A stretch of 64,000 nt of DNA, from positions 1 to 64,000 of the forward strand of contig MKGP02000074.1 of assembly GCA_001913845.2 (NCBI GenBank). The letters run 5' to 3'. The position numbers and the translations under genes were made by a program. The notes beneath the pieces were generated by a model. That model had not been told where the DNA came from and searched no databases. It worked only from the letters and a program-made list of their open reading frames with translations. Source of the stretch: Limnothrix sp. CACIAM 69d (GTDB taxonomy: Bacteria; Cyanobacteriota; Cyanobacteriia; CACIAM-69d). Each line of letters starts with the position of its first letter. Position 1 is the stretch's first letter. Shown here one piece after another: positions 10,259 through 18,290 of this stretch.

Positions 10259-10339
10259 TGGGGCGCTGGCAACTCAGCAGTCAGCAAGCCTTGGGCTGGT
10301 AAACCACAGAACTCGCCTCGACTCTGGTCGTGGGTGGGG

Positions 10340-10480
10340 TGCTCAATCGTTGATTGCCCATTGGACTGCGATTGAATCAACCTTGCCGTCCCAAGCGCCT
10401 TGGATGGCTAGATCACCGCTCAGGTGCGACGCGGCGGCCAGCGATAAGCTCGGTTAGACCGGGGTCTTAATACGAGTTAA
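10340..10480 (-). promoter_or_regulatory. Structured leader of the M23 peptidase gene (possible riboswitch)
   Basis: Three small stems are visible close together: TTGATT/AATCAA (10350-10380), CCAAG/CTTGG (10391-10403) and CCGC/GCGG (10416-10434). The minus-strand string GACCCCGGTCTAACCGAGC partly resembles the conserved 3' segment of the ydaO/c-di-AMP riboswitch, which often precedes cell-wall hydrolase genes. The match is loose and key bases differ, so identity is unproven. Confidence 0.25.
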
Positions 10481-11230
10481 GGCTTAGGCAAGACTACCCT
10501 GCTTTTGTGGTTTAGGCAAGTTTAACCAGATTGGCAACTGATTTGTGACAGTTTCGGTATTTGTTTTCTTGATGAATATTGGGCCTTTCGGTGATGTTTT
10601 GCCGTTCAGGATTGCGCCCCTTATTTAATCATCATTTTTCCAAAGTCCTTTTCTCAAAAGACTTCCAGTCGCTCAAACCATTGACAACGCGTATCGGATT
10701 ACCTGCCTTTCAAGACTTAGCCGACCGGTCAGGATCACCGTAATCCTACGCTGTGTCTTGGATTGCCTAGTCAAGATTTCCGAGGAGGGAATATGTCGTT
10801 TTAGAGCCTGATGAATTAAAAAAAATGTAAAATTCGCTGCAAAATTCGGACGATTCATCGATAGGATTTTCTTATTAATCAGACCCTCGATCGCCCTTAC
10901 TGAGGCACGAAAGTCCCGCCACGGCGATCGCCCCGAAGAGGTGAAGGGCTGACTAAGCCTGAGCAATCACGGCCCAGCCATGGTTCAGCCGCGATTGATC
11001 GGCGATCGGGAGTCAGAAGCCGCCTTAAGCGACTCTATTTAGCCCCTGACGGGCGATCGCGATCGGCTCCCATCTGCCTGGACGGTCAAATCAGACAGTT
11101 GACGATCCATCGGCCCCGTCAGCACTGGGCAAGATGAGCCAATTCCAGGCGATCGCCATCCCATGACCGTCCTTGCTATTCATTACCCCTCAACCTCCTC
11201 ATTACCCAGGGCCTGTAATCGCAACAGGAC
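10481..11230. other. Non-coding remainder of the M23-trmL intergenic region
   Basis: No convincing gene: the frame at 10673-10966 lacks a start context and family resemblance. One hairpin-forming pair (GGATTAC at about 10745 and GTAATCC at about 10698 on the minus strand) and several HIP1 sites are the only structure seen. Together with the leader this leaves almost 1 kb without coding sequence. Confidence 0.5.
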
Positions 11231-11695
11231 TTACCCCAACAATCCCAACTGCCGCCGAGCCTCAAACAGCCCGATCGCGGTGCTTGACGATAGATTCAGG
11301 CTACGGACACCCGCACAGTCCATGGGAATCCGAGCAATCAGGTCACAAGTTTCCAGCACCGAAGTTGGCAACCCCTCCGTTTCGCTGCCAAACAGCAGCC
11401 AATCCGTCGGGGCATAGGCGATGTGGTGATAGGACGTGCTGCCACCGCTGGAAAATCCAATCAGCCGTCCCCCGATCGGGCGGTGAAATTCGGCAAAGGT
11501 CGGCCAATCGGCATGATAGCGAAGCTTGACAAACGGCCAGTAGTCCAATCCAGCCCGTTTGAGGTAGCGATCAGTAATTTCAAAGCCCAAAGGGCCCACC
11601 AGGTGCAGTTCCGTACCGGTGGCAGCACAGGTACGCGCAATATTGCCCGTATTGGGCGGAATTTGAGGATTAACCAGCACAATTTGGGGTTGCAT
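11231..11695 (-). CDS. trmL: tRNA (cytidine(34)-2'-O)-methyltransferase
   Basis: SPOUT-class methyltransferase of 154 residues modifying the wobble base of tRNA-Leu isoacceptors. Recognised by the near-invariant N-terminus (IVLVNPQIPPNTGNIARTCAATG), the central LLFGSETEGLP knot loop and the C-terminal IPMDCAGVRSLNLSSSTAIGLFE, which forms the trefoil AdoMet pocket. The length equals the family norm. It stands alone, with intergenic DNA on both sides. Confidence 0.93.
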   Translation of the reverse strand: MQPQIVLVNPQIPPNTGNIARTCAATGTELHLVGPLGFEITDRYLKRAGLDYWPFVKLRYHADWPTFAEFHRPIGGRLIGFSSGGSTSYHHIAYAPTDWLLFGSETEGLPTSVLETCDLIARIPMDCAGVRSLNLSSSTAIGLFEARRQLGLLG

Positions 11696-12260
11696 GAAAT
11701 TTTTTGGCGACTGAGGAACTGAGACGACGGTATTTCAGGGAAATTCACCCCAAACCGCTCAATTGAGATCGGCAAACGAACCAAGATTTTTCACCCTGAC
11801 TCGCCTGCTGAGGGAGGCTGACAACTATAGATTTTTTTAATCACTGACCGGGAATCTCGATTGATTATCAAAAATAATTTAAAATTCGTCAAATATCATA
11901 ATTGCCAATCATTAATCGCGATTGAAAAACATAATCAATCGTGAATCGATCGCGATCGCTCCTCAGAAGGCCCCCAGGGAACTTCCCCAGGCAAACAGCG
12001 GCCCGGCCACCCCTGTGATTCCCATCCAACCCCGATTGGATCAGGCCCCCAGTCCACTACTGCGAACTTCGATCAGCGATCGGGCGGCCGATCAGGCCCA
12101 ACAGTTGTGTTCAACAATACATATATATGGATGTGTACAGAGATGCCGACAAACAAGCCGCACTGTCCCACAGCGATCCACAGCGCCTGGCATGATTCGG
12201 TATCGTGAAAGATTGGACTTTGAGCGGTGGGGCGCACTTTGATCGCCGCCGCCAATTTGC
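11696..12260. other. Intergenic region trmL-recG
   Basis: 565 nt with an AT-rich core (about 11820-11935) that could hold the trmL promoter, and a TATATATGG element near 12120. The frame at 11922-12242 has no family resemblance and no ribosome-binding site. No hairpin terminator was found for recG. Confidence 0.4.
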
Positions 12261-14777
12261 CTAGGTCAAAATCATACCCCCCAACAGCTTGCGATACCGA
12301 TAACCCAGTTCGGCAGCAATTCGAGGATGGTTTGCCAAATCTGAGTCGGTGTTGATCAAATCCTCAGCGGCCGATCGAGCCAGGTTCAACACATCGCGAT
12401 CGTCCACCAAGCTGGCCAGGGCAAAATCCGGCAACCCCGATTGGCGCGTGCCCAACACTTCACCGGGGCCACGAAACCGCATATCCATCTCTGAAATGAA
12501 AAAGCCATCCTGAGATTGGGCCAACACCTCCAGCCGCTGGCTGGCTTCCGGGCTTTTGCTGGTGTTCATTAACAAACAAAAAGACTGGGCCGCCCCCCGC
12601 CCCACCCGACCGCGCAACTGGTGTAACTGAGACAAGCCAAAGCGTTCCGCATGTTCAATTATCATCACCGTGGCGTTGGGCACATCCACCCCCACTTCAA
12701 TCACCGTGGTGGACACCAAAATCTGGGTTTCGTTTTGCCGAAATTGCTCGATCGCCCGGTCTTTGTCCGCTGAACTCATGCGCCCATGGAGCAACCCCAC
12801 CTGAAACTCTGGAAACACCACCTCAGAGAGGTATTGATATTCCTCGATCGCGGATTTCAAATCGAGCTTTTCTGACTCCTCCACCAGCGGCAACACCACG
12901 TAAACCTGGCGACCTTGGGCAATTTCTCGGCGGATCAGGTCATGGGCCGCCGGGCGATCGCCCGATCGCAACACCGTGGTTTGAATCGCCTGCCGGCCGG
13001 GCGGCAACTCGTCAATTTGGCTCACATCCAAATCCCCATGGATCGTCAGCGCCAAGGTGCGCGGAATCGGCGTGGCGGTCATGGTCAACACATGGGGCTG
13101 AAATCCCTTTTGTTGCAGCTTGGCCCGCTGTTGCACCCCAAATCGGTGCTGCTCATCAATCACCGCCAAGCCCAAACGGGAAAATTCCACCTTGTCTTGG
13201 ATCAGGGCATGGGTTCCCACCAGCAAGGGCAACTCTCCCGTTTGCAATTGGGCATGGATGGCTCGCCGTTTTTTGGCTCCCGTGGAACCCGTCAGCAATT
13301 CCACGGGCAAGTGCAACAGGTTAAACCAACCGACAATCTTTCGGTAATGTTGCTCCGCCAGCACTTCCGTGGGAGCCATCAGGGCCGCTTGGTAGCCCGC
13401 TTGGATGGCCGCCAGGATGGTGATCACGGCCACGACGGTTTTTCCAGATCCCACATCCCCTTGCACCAAACGGTTCATGGGGGTGGGTCGTTGTAAGTCT
13501 TCCAGAATTTCGCCCACCACCCGCTTTTGGGCCCCGGTCAGCTCGAAGGGTAACACCTGATGAAATTGGTCAATCAGAGGGCCAGTGGTGGCCAAGACCA
13601 CACTGGTTTCCTGGCGCTTTTGTTGCGATCGCCGCTGGAGCAATCCCAACTGGAGGTAGAAAAATTCATCAAAAATCAACCGTCGCCGAGCCGCCGCCAA
13701 CTGATCATCGTCGGCGGGAAAATGCACTTGGGCGATCGCGTCGGCAATTTTGATCAGGTTGTAGCGTTCACGAAAGCTACGGGGCAGGGCTTCCGGCACT
13801 TGGCTGGCGGCGGGCAACACGGCCAAGACCGATCGCCGCACCAAATCCGCCGTTACTCCTTCGGTCAGGGAATAGACCGGCACAACCCGCCCCACCGTCA
13901 AGGAGGCGATCGTCCCGTCGGCGCTGTCGATCACTTCCAGATCGGGATTGTCGAGCGTAATGCCATATTTATCCTGCTTCACCAGGCCGGACGCGGCCAC
14001 CAGCGTGCCTGAGGAATAGAGACTTTGTTGGCTCTTTTGCCAGGCGATCGAACTAAAGCGGGTTCCTGCAAAAAACTTGCTAATTCGCACTTGACCCGTG
14101 CGATCGCGCAGAATTAGTTCAAAAATCGTCAGTTTTGAGTTTTTGGGACTGGTAAAGCAATTACAACGCTTGACCGTTCCCACAATTGTCACCGTTTCGC
14201 CCCCTTCCAAGTCGCGGATATTCACCTGGCGGGCGTAATCGATATAGTCACGAGGGTAATGGCACAGCAAATCCTGCACCGTCAACAGCCCCAGCTTGGC
14301 CAACCGCCCCCCCGATCGCGTCCCGATCGCCCGCACCTGCGACAGGGGCAGATCCAACGTCAGCGATCGCGTGCTAAACGCCGGTTGAAGTTGGTTCAAA
14401 TCCTTGGTTTTTGGGCGCTTGGGCGATCGGGGAGCCGCATCTGGAGCCACAGCCTCGGCGATCGCCCCCTCACAGGCCCGCTGTACCTGATGCAAAAACT
14501 GCCGCGTGTTCACCACAATCCGCTTGCGTTGGGCCAAGTCCAAATTGGGATAGTCCGCAAACTGGGCCGCCGTTTCCCGCCACCGCCGTCGATCGCTCGC
14601 AGACAGTCCCTGGGGCGGCCGGCCAAACTGCAAACACAAAAATTCACTGAATCGATATTCCCGCCCAGCCAAATCCCCAAAGCCCCGTTCCGCTTCCACG
14701 GCCAGGGCCTTCTGCAAACGAATCCAGTCGGGTAGCTCAGACAAGGGACAGAGAGAACGGATTAGTTCAAAAACCAA
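12261..14777 (-). CDS. recG: ATP-dependent DNA helicase RecG
   Basis: Superfamily 2 helicase that regresses stalled forks and processes recombination intermediates. An N-terminal extension of about 130 residues precedes the wedge/OB domain (about 140-330, YPRDYIDYARQVNIRDLEGGETVTIVGTV). The helicase core shows Walker A GDVGSGKT at about residue 440, DEQH at about 540, TATPIPRT, then motif VI QLRGRVGRG and the C-terminal hook. At 838 residues it is longer than the E. coli protein (693); the extension fits cyanobacterial and some other RecG proteins. It is divergent from the Rieske gene across a region with a strong inverted repeat. Confidence 0.95.
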   Translation of the reverse strand: MVFELIRSLCPLSELPDWIRLQKALAVEAERGFGDLAGREYRFSEFLCLQFGRPPQGLSASDRRRWRETAAQFADYPNLDLAQRKRIVVNTRQFLHQVQRACEGAIAEAVAPDAAPRSPKRPKTKDLNQLQPAFSTRSLTLDLPLSQVRAIGTRSGGRLAKLGLLTVQDLLCHYPRDYIDYARQVNIRDLEGGETVTIVGTVKRCNCFTSPKNSKLTIFELILRDRTGQVRISKFFAGTRFSSIAWQKSQQSLYSSGTLVAASGLVKQDKYGITLDNPDLEVIDSADGTIASLTVGRVVPVYSLTEGVTADLVRRSVLAVLPAASQVPEALPRSFRERYNLIKIADAIAQVHFPADDDQLAAARRRLIFDEFFYLQLGLLQRRSQQKRQETSVVLATTGPLIDQFHQVLPFELTGAQKRVVGEILEDLQRPTPMNRLVQGDVGSGKTVVAVITILAAIQAGYQAALMAPTEVLAEQHYRKIVGWFNLLHLPVELLTGSTGAKKRRAIHAQLQTGELPLLVGTHALIQDKVEFSRLGLAVIDEQHRFGVQQRAKLQQKGFQPHVLTMTATPIPRTLALTIHGDLDVSQIDELPPGRQAIQTTVLRSGDRPAAHDLIRREIAQGRQVYVVLPLVEESEKLDLKSAIEEYQYLSEVVFPEFQVGLLHGRMSSADKDRAIEQFRQNETQILVSTTVIEVGVDVPNATVMIIEHAERFGLSQLHQLRGRVGRGAAQSFCLLMNTSKSPEASQRLEVLAQSQDGFFISEMDMRFRGPGEVLGTRQSGLPDFALASLVDDRDVLNLARSAAEDLINTDSDLANHPRIAAELGYRYRKLLGGMILT

Positions 14778-14957
14778 CTAACAGCTAATGACCAGCCAAC
14801 CAACAACAAGCTCGTCAGACCACGCGAGACTACAAACAAGCCACAAACAAAACTGGGCGATCGGGTAAAGGGCGATCGGGCCCACCGAGGAATTCGTTGC
14901 AGAACTTCACCCAAGGTAGAAATCGACTGCCCACCGGAATCATAGCGATCTTCTGGA

Positions 14958-15005
14958 TTGGCTCCCAAATCCAATCGCAAGGCATGGATTGGATTTGGGA
15001 GCCAA
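14958..15005. repeat. 19-bp perfect inverted repeat, 10-nt loop
   Basis: TTGGCTCCCAAATCCAATC (14958-14976) and its exact reverse complement (14987-15005) flank the loop GCAAGGCATG. No T-run follows on either strand, and the element lies between the divergent starts of recG and the Rieske gene (intergenic 14778-15150). It could be a regulator target, a cruciform-forming site or a decayed mobile element end. Confidence 0.85.
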
Positions 15006-15150
15006 CAGCGGCTAGTCTCGCGAATTGGTCTCTGAGCGATGATTTGCTAGCTTTGAAAGCGCCGAGATTTTCCGAATCTCAGCCACGGGCCCCACAGCAT
15101 ATCGTCAGTTACTGGCCCGTTGCGCTGCCCAGTTCCCTTTTCCTTTGCCT

Positions 15151-16215
15151 ATGTCTCCCGAAACTGCCATTGCTCAGCCCGCTACCGCCAAGGTCAGCCA
15201 CTTACGCACCACCGGCATCGACCCCAACCATTGGTATGTGGTGGCGAGCGATCGGGAAGTCACTCGCCAGCCGCTGGGCGTAGAACTTTGGGGGCGGGCA
15301 ATTGTGCTTTACCGCGACACCCAAGGGCAAGTGCAAGCGATGGAGGATTGCTGTCCCCATCGGCTGGTGAAGTTGTCGGATGGGCGTGTGGTGGGCGATC
15401 ACATCGAGTGCATGTACCACGGTTGGCAGTTCGACAGCGCTGGGGCCTGCGTGGATGTGCCTTACCTGGGAGATCACCAAAAGCTGCCCAGTTGCCGAAT
15501 TCGTACCTACCCGGTGCGAGAACTGGATGGGTTCATTTGGCTGTGGCCAGGGGAATTGCAACCGGGGCAGGTGTTGCCGGAACCGATGGGGCTGCCGGAA
15601 TGGAACCATTTAAACTACATCGCTTCCATGACCACGATCGATTGTCAGGGGCATTTTTCCTTCCTGATCGAAAACCTGATGGATATGTACCATGGGCATT
15701 TGCATCAGGACTACCAGGCTTGGGCTTCCGCAAAGTTGGAGCAGCTCACCGAATCGCCTGATCGGGTCGATGCTCTCTACGAAGCCCAAAGCTACTACCG
15801 AATCGACAAAATTTGGGCGGTGGCGCAACTGTTTATCCCCGCCATGCGCCAACTGCACCCGGAGCCGCTCTCGGTGAGCTATGTCTATCCCCACTGGGCT
15901 TCTAGCTTGGGCCAAGAATTCAAAATCTATTGCCTGTTTTGTCCCGTGAGCGCCACCCGCACCCGGGCCTATTTGGTGCATTTCACCTCCCTTCATGCCT
16001 TTGGGCGGTTGCATCAGTTGCCGGTAGGATTCCGCCAGTGGGTGAAAGATCGGATGTTCAACGCGGCGGCCAAGTTGCTGGAAGGGTTGGTGGAGCAGGA
16101 TGTGTTGATGATTGAGCAGGAGCAGCGATCGTTTGAGGCGGATCCCCACCGCAAAGGGCCAGAACTGAATCCCGCGATCGCGGCCGTGCAGCGGCTCATT
16201 CGATCGCGGGGCTAA
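15151..16215 (+). CDS. Rieske non-heme iron oxygenase (Pao/Lls1-like)
   Basis: Oxygenase alpha-subunit-like protein. The Rieske [2Fe-2S] ligands appear as CPH (residues 68-70 region) and CMYHGW. The mononuclear iron site is in NLMDMYHGHLHQD near residue 175, giving the two histidines, and a downstream acidic residue would complete the triad. The layout resembles cyanobacterial relatives of pheophorbide a oxygenase / cell-death suppressor Lls1; the actual substrate is unknown. The ATG at 15151 is preferred over an in-frame TTG two codons earlier. A LysR-type regulator follows on the same strand 250 nt downstream and may control this gene. Confidence 0.82.
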   Translation: MSPETAIAQPATAKVSHLRTTGIDPNHWYVVASDREVTRQPLGVELWGRAIVLYRDTQGQVQAMEDCCPHRLVKLSDGRVVGDHIECMYHGWQFDSAGACVDVPYLGDHQKLPSCRIRTYPVRELDGFIWLWPGELQPGQVLPEPMGLPEWNHLNYIASMTTIDCQGHFSFLIENLMDMYHGHLHQDYQAWASAKLEQLTESPDRVDALYEAQSYYRIDKIWAVAQLFIPAMRQLHPEPLSVSYVYPHWASSLGQEFKIYCLFCPVSATRTRAYLVHFTSLHAFGRLHQLPVGFRQWVKDRMFNAAAKLLEGLVEQDVLMIEQEQRSFEADPHRKGPELNPAIAAVQRLIRSRG

Positions 16216-16466
16216 TCAACAACCGCTGGGCTGGCCCATGAGTAATTAGAAGTGAGTAGGAGTGATTAGGGGTAATTAACCGACCGTTGATGAACCCATC
16301 ATTCAAAAACAGCATGGGCCGGAATCGCGCAATGTTCAGGGCGATCGCGCAAGGAAACGGGGAACTATGGCAAAGTTTCCTGGCTTAGGCCGCGATCGGG
16401 CCTTGATGCGGATTGTTTTCCCAACCTCCCCGATCGCGCCCTTGGGTTCCTTGCTTGCCCCAGCCC

Positions 16467-17393
16467 ATGCGACTCGAACAGTTACAGGCCTTCCTTGCGA
16501 TCGCGGATACGGGCGGTTTCCAGGCCGCCGCTAAGCGTTGCGGAGTCACCCAATCCACCATCAGCCGCCAACTTCAGAGCCTGGAGTCTACCCTGGGGCT
16601 AAGCCTGATTCGCCGCAGCACCCCCATCCAACTCACCCTCGCTGGTAACCAACTGTTACCCCACGCCCGCCGCATGGTGCAGGAGTGGGACTTGGCGAAT
16701 CGGGCGATCGCCAACCTGCGCGAAGGGCAACAGCCGGAACTCTGCATCGCCGCCATTCACTCCGTTTGCGCCTACCGACTGCCCGCCATTTTGCAGGACT
16801 TTATCCAAACCTATCCCCAGGTGCAGTTACGGGTGACGGCCTTGGGCAGCGATCGATCGCTCAAGGTATTGCGCGATGGGCTAGTTGATGTGGCCGTGGT
16901 CATGAATAACCGGTTTTTGACCAATAACACCGATTGGGTGGTGGATTCCCTTTATAAGGAACCCGTGGTGGCCCTCGTCAGCGCATCCCATCCCCTCGCC
17001 AACCACGGGCCCGTGTCCTGGCTGGATCTGGGGGAATATCCCCACGTGGTGTTCAAGGATGGCTACGGAATGCAGCGGTTGGTGCAGGAACAGTTTGCCC
17101 GCGAGGGAATTACCCTGCGGGTTGCCTTGGAGCTAAACACCCTCGATGCCTTTCGGGGAGTTGTCCGCCAGGGAAAATGCGTGGCCCTTTTGCCAGAGTC
17201 AGCCGTGCTGGAGGCAAAGGAAGATCCAGGCTTGCGAGTATTACCGCTGGCGGATCCGGCGATCGAGCGAGAAGTGGTGTTGGTGACCACGCGCGATCGA
17301 CTGCAATTACAACCAATCAGCTACTTCCGTCAGTTGGTGCAAGCCACCCTCCATCAACAGGCCTTGCTCCCCAACCGCCCGTTGACCAAGTGA
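16467..17393 (+). CDS. LysR-family transcriptional regulator
   Basis: 308-residue LTTR. The winged helix-turn-helix occupies residues 1-60 (MRLEQLQAFLAIADTGGFQAAAKRCGVTQSTISRQLQSLE, read in pieces). The effector-binding domain runs from about 90 to 295, with a typical IAAIHSVCAYRLP strand and a VALLPESAV segment. The ATG at 16467 is chosen because the family N-terminus starts there; 18 upstream in-frame codons are Pro/Arg-rich non-homologous sequence. The inducer is unknown. Its position behind the Rieske oxygenase gene suggests a functional pairing, which is inference only. Confidence 0.9.
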   Translation: MRLEQLQAFLAIADTGGFQAAAKRCGVTQSTISRQLQSLESTLGLSLIRRSTPIQLTLAGNQLLPHARRMVQEWDLANRAIANLREGQQPELCIAAIHSVCAYRLPAILQDFIQTYPQVQLRVTALGSDRSLKVLRDGLVDVAVVMNNRFLTNNTDWVVDSLYKEPVVALVSASHPLANHGPVSWLDLGEYPHVVFKDGYGMQRLVQEQFAREGITLRVALELNTLDAFRGVVRQGKCVALLPESAVLEAKEDPGLRVLPLADPAIEREVVLVTTRDRLQLQPISYFRQLVQATLHQQALLPNRPLTK

Positions 17394-17448
17394 CCCATGC
17401 TAGCCTACGGGAAACTGCTGTTTTCTGTTCCGATCGCCCTTGGCCACC

Positions 17449-17832
17449 ATGGTTTTGTTCCCCTTTCAGCCTGTTTTGGGCACAGTGCCTTCGGTTCCCA
17501 GCGCGATCAGCCTGTGGGCTGTTGTGGGCATTGATGGCCTCCTGTCGATCGGCCTGCTGTGGCTGGCTTGGCAACTGTGGCAACTACGGCGCACCCTGCG
17601 GAACACCGCCCAGGGCCTGGAATCCGCCGCCCGCAGCACCCATGCCGTCCTGGGCAATGCGCCGCAAAACATCGCGATCGGCCAGCGCGGTATTTATGGA
17701 TTTCGCCAAACCTACCGGGCCTTTGAACCGGCCCTCGAAGCAAATCTTCAGAAAATCACCTGGGTGCTCTCCCTAATTCAACAATTCACAAAACTTCAAT
17801 CTCGCATTAAGCGATCCGCCCCCAAGCAATAG
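17449..17832 (+). CDS. Small membrane-anchored protein of unknown function
   Basis: About 127 residues. One strong transmembrane segment lies at about residues 20-45 (ISLWAVVGIDGLLSIGLLWLAWQLWQL). It is followed by a helical, probably coiled-coil region (RRTLRNTAQGLESAARSTHAVL) and a basic C-terminus (IKRSAPKQ). This layout recalls small cyanobacterial DUF948-like envelope proteins, but no family is claimed. The ATG at 17449 is preferred to a TTG at 17440. It starts 55 nt after the LysR gene on the same strand and could share its transcript. Confidence 0.6.
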   Translation: MVLFPFQPVLGTVPSVPSAISLWAVVGIDGLLSIGLLWLAWQLWQLRRTLRNTAQGLESAARSTHAVLGNAPQNIAIGQRGIYGFRQTYRAFEPALEANLQKITWVLSLIQQFTKLQSRIKRSAPKQ

Positions 17833-18290
17833 CCAATTCATGGTTCATTCGCGAACCTTCGTCGATCCGAGTTAAACCACCGGGGCGATCGGTCCATGTG
17901 ACCGGTGATGTGACCAAAAATACCCAAGATTGGACATTAACATTACCCAATCACAGGCTCCTCAGTTTCTCTAGAGGTGCTAATTTTGCTGACTCAATGC
18001 CGCAAAACCCATTCTGAGCATAGAATTTTCAGCCTTTGCCTCAGCCCCTGCCGGTGACCTCGCAGAGCCTGTCGCAAGACCCAAGCTCGATCGGCCTTTA
18101 AGCCACTAAACAGCACGGGATTATCTTTATCGATCGCCTCATGCCAAATTTGTGCAATTTTGACTTTGATTTATTTAATCCAGTTTTTGATCCCGACAGT
18201 TTTTGTTTATAAGTCTTGTGATTTAACTTTTTGATCACTTAAGTTGATTTCAGTTGGGTCGCACGTCTACTCTTACTTGGTGGCATCATC
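17833..18290. promoter_or_regulatory. Upstream region of the giant subtilase gene
   Basis: 458 nt without a gene. The last 120 nt are AT-rich and contain TTGATC (18187-18192) and TATAAG (18208-18213), but with only a 15-bp spacer, so a weak promoter candidate at best. A GGTCCATGTGACCGGTGATGTGACC string near 17890 shows short inverted and direct repeats. Confidence 0.3.

Noticed and set aside
10673-10966. Reverse frame of 97 codons upstream of the M23 peptidase
   Set aside because: No homology and poor start context; the region looks like untranslated leader or promoter DNA.
11922-12242. Forward frame of 106 codons between trmL and recG
   Set aside because: Composition does not look coding and no ribosome-binding site precedes it.
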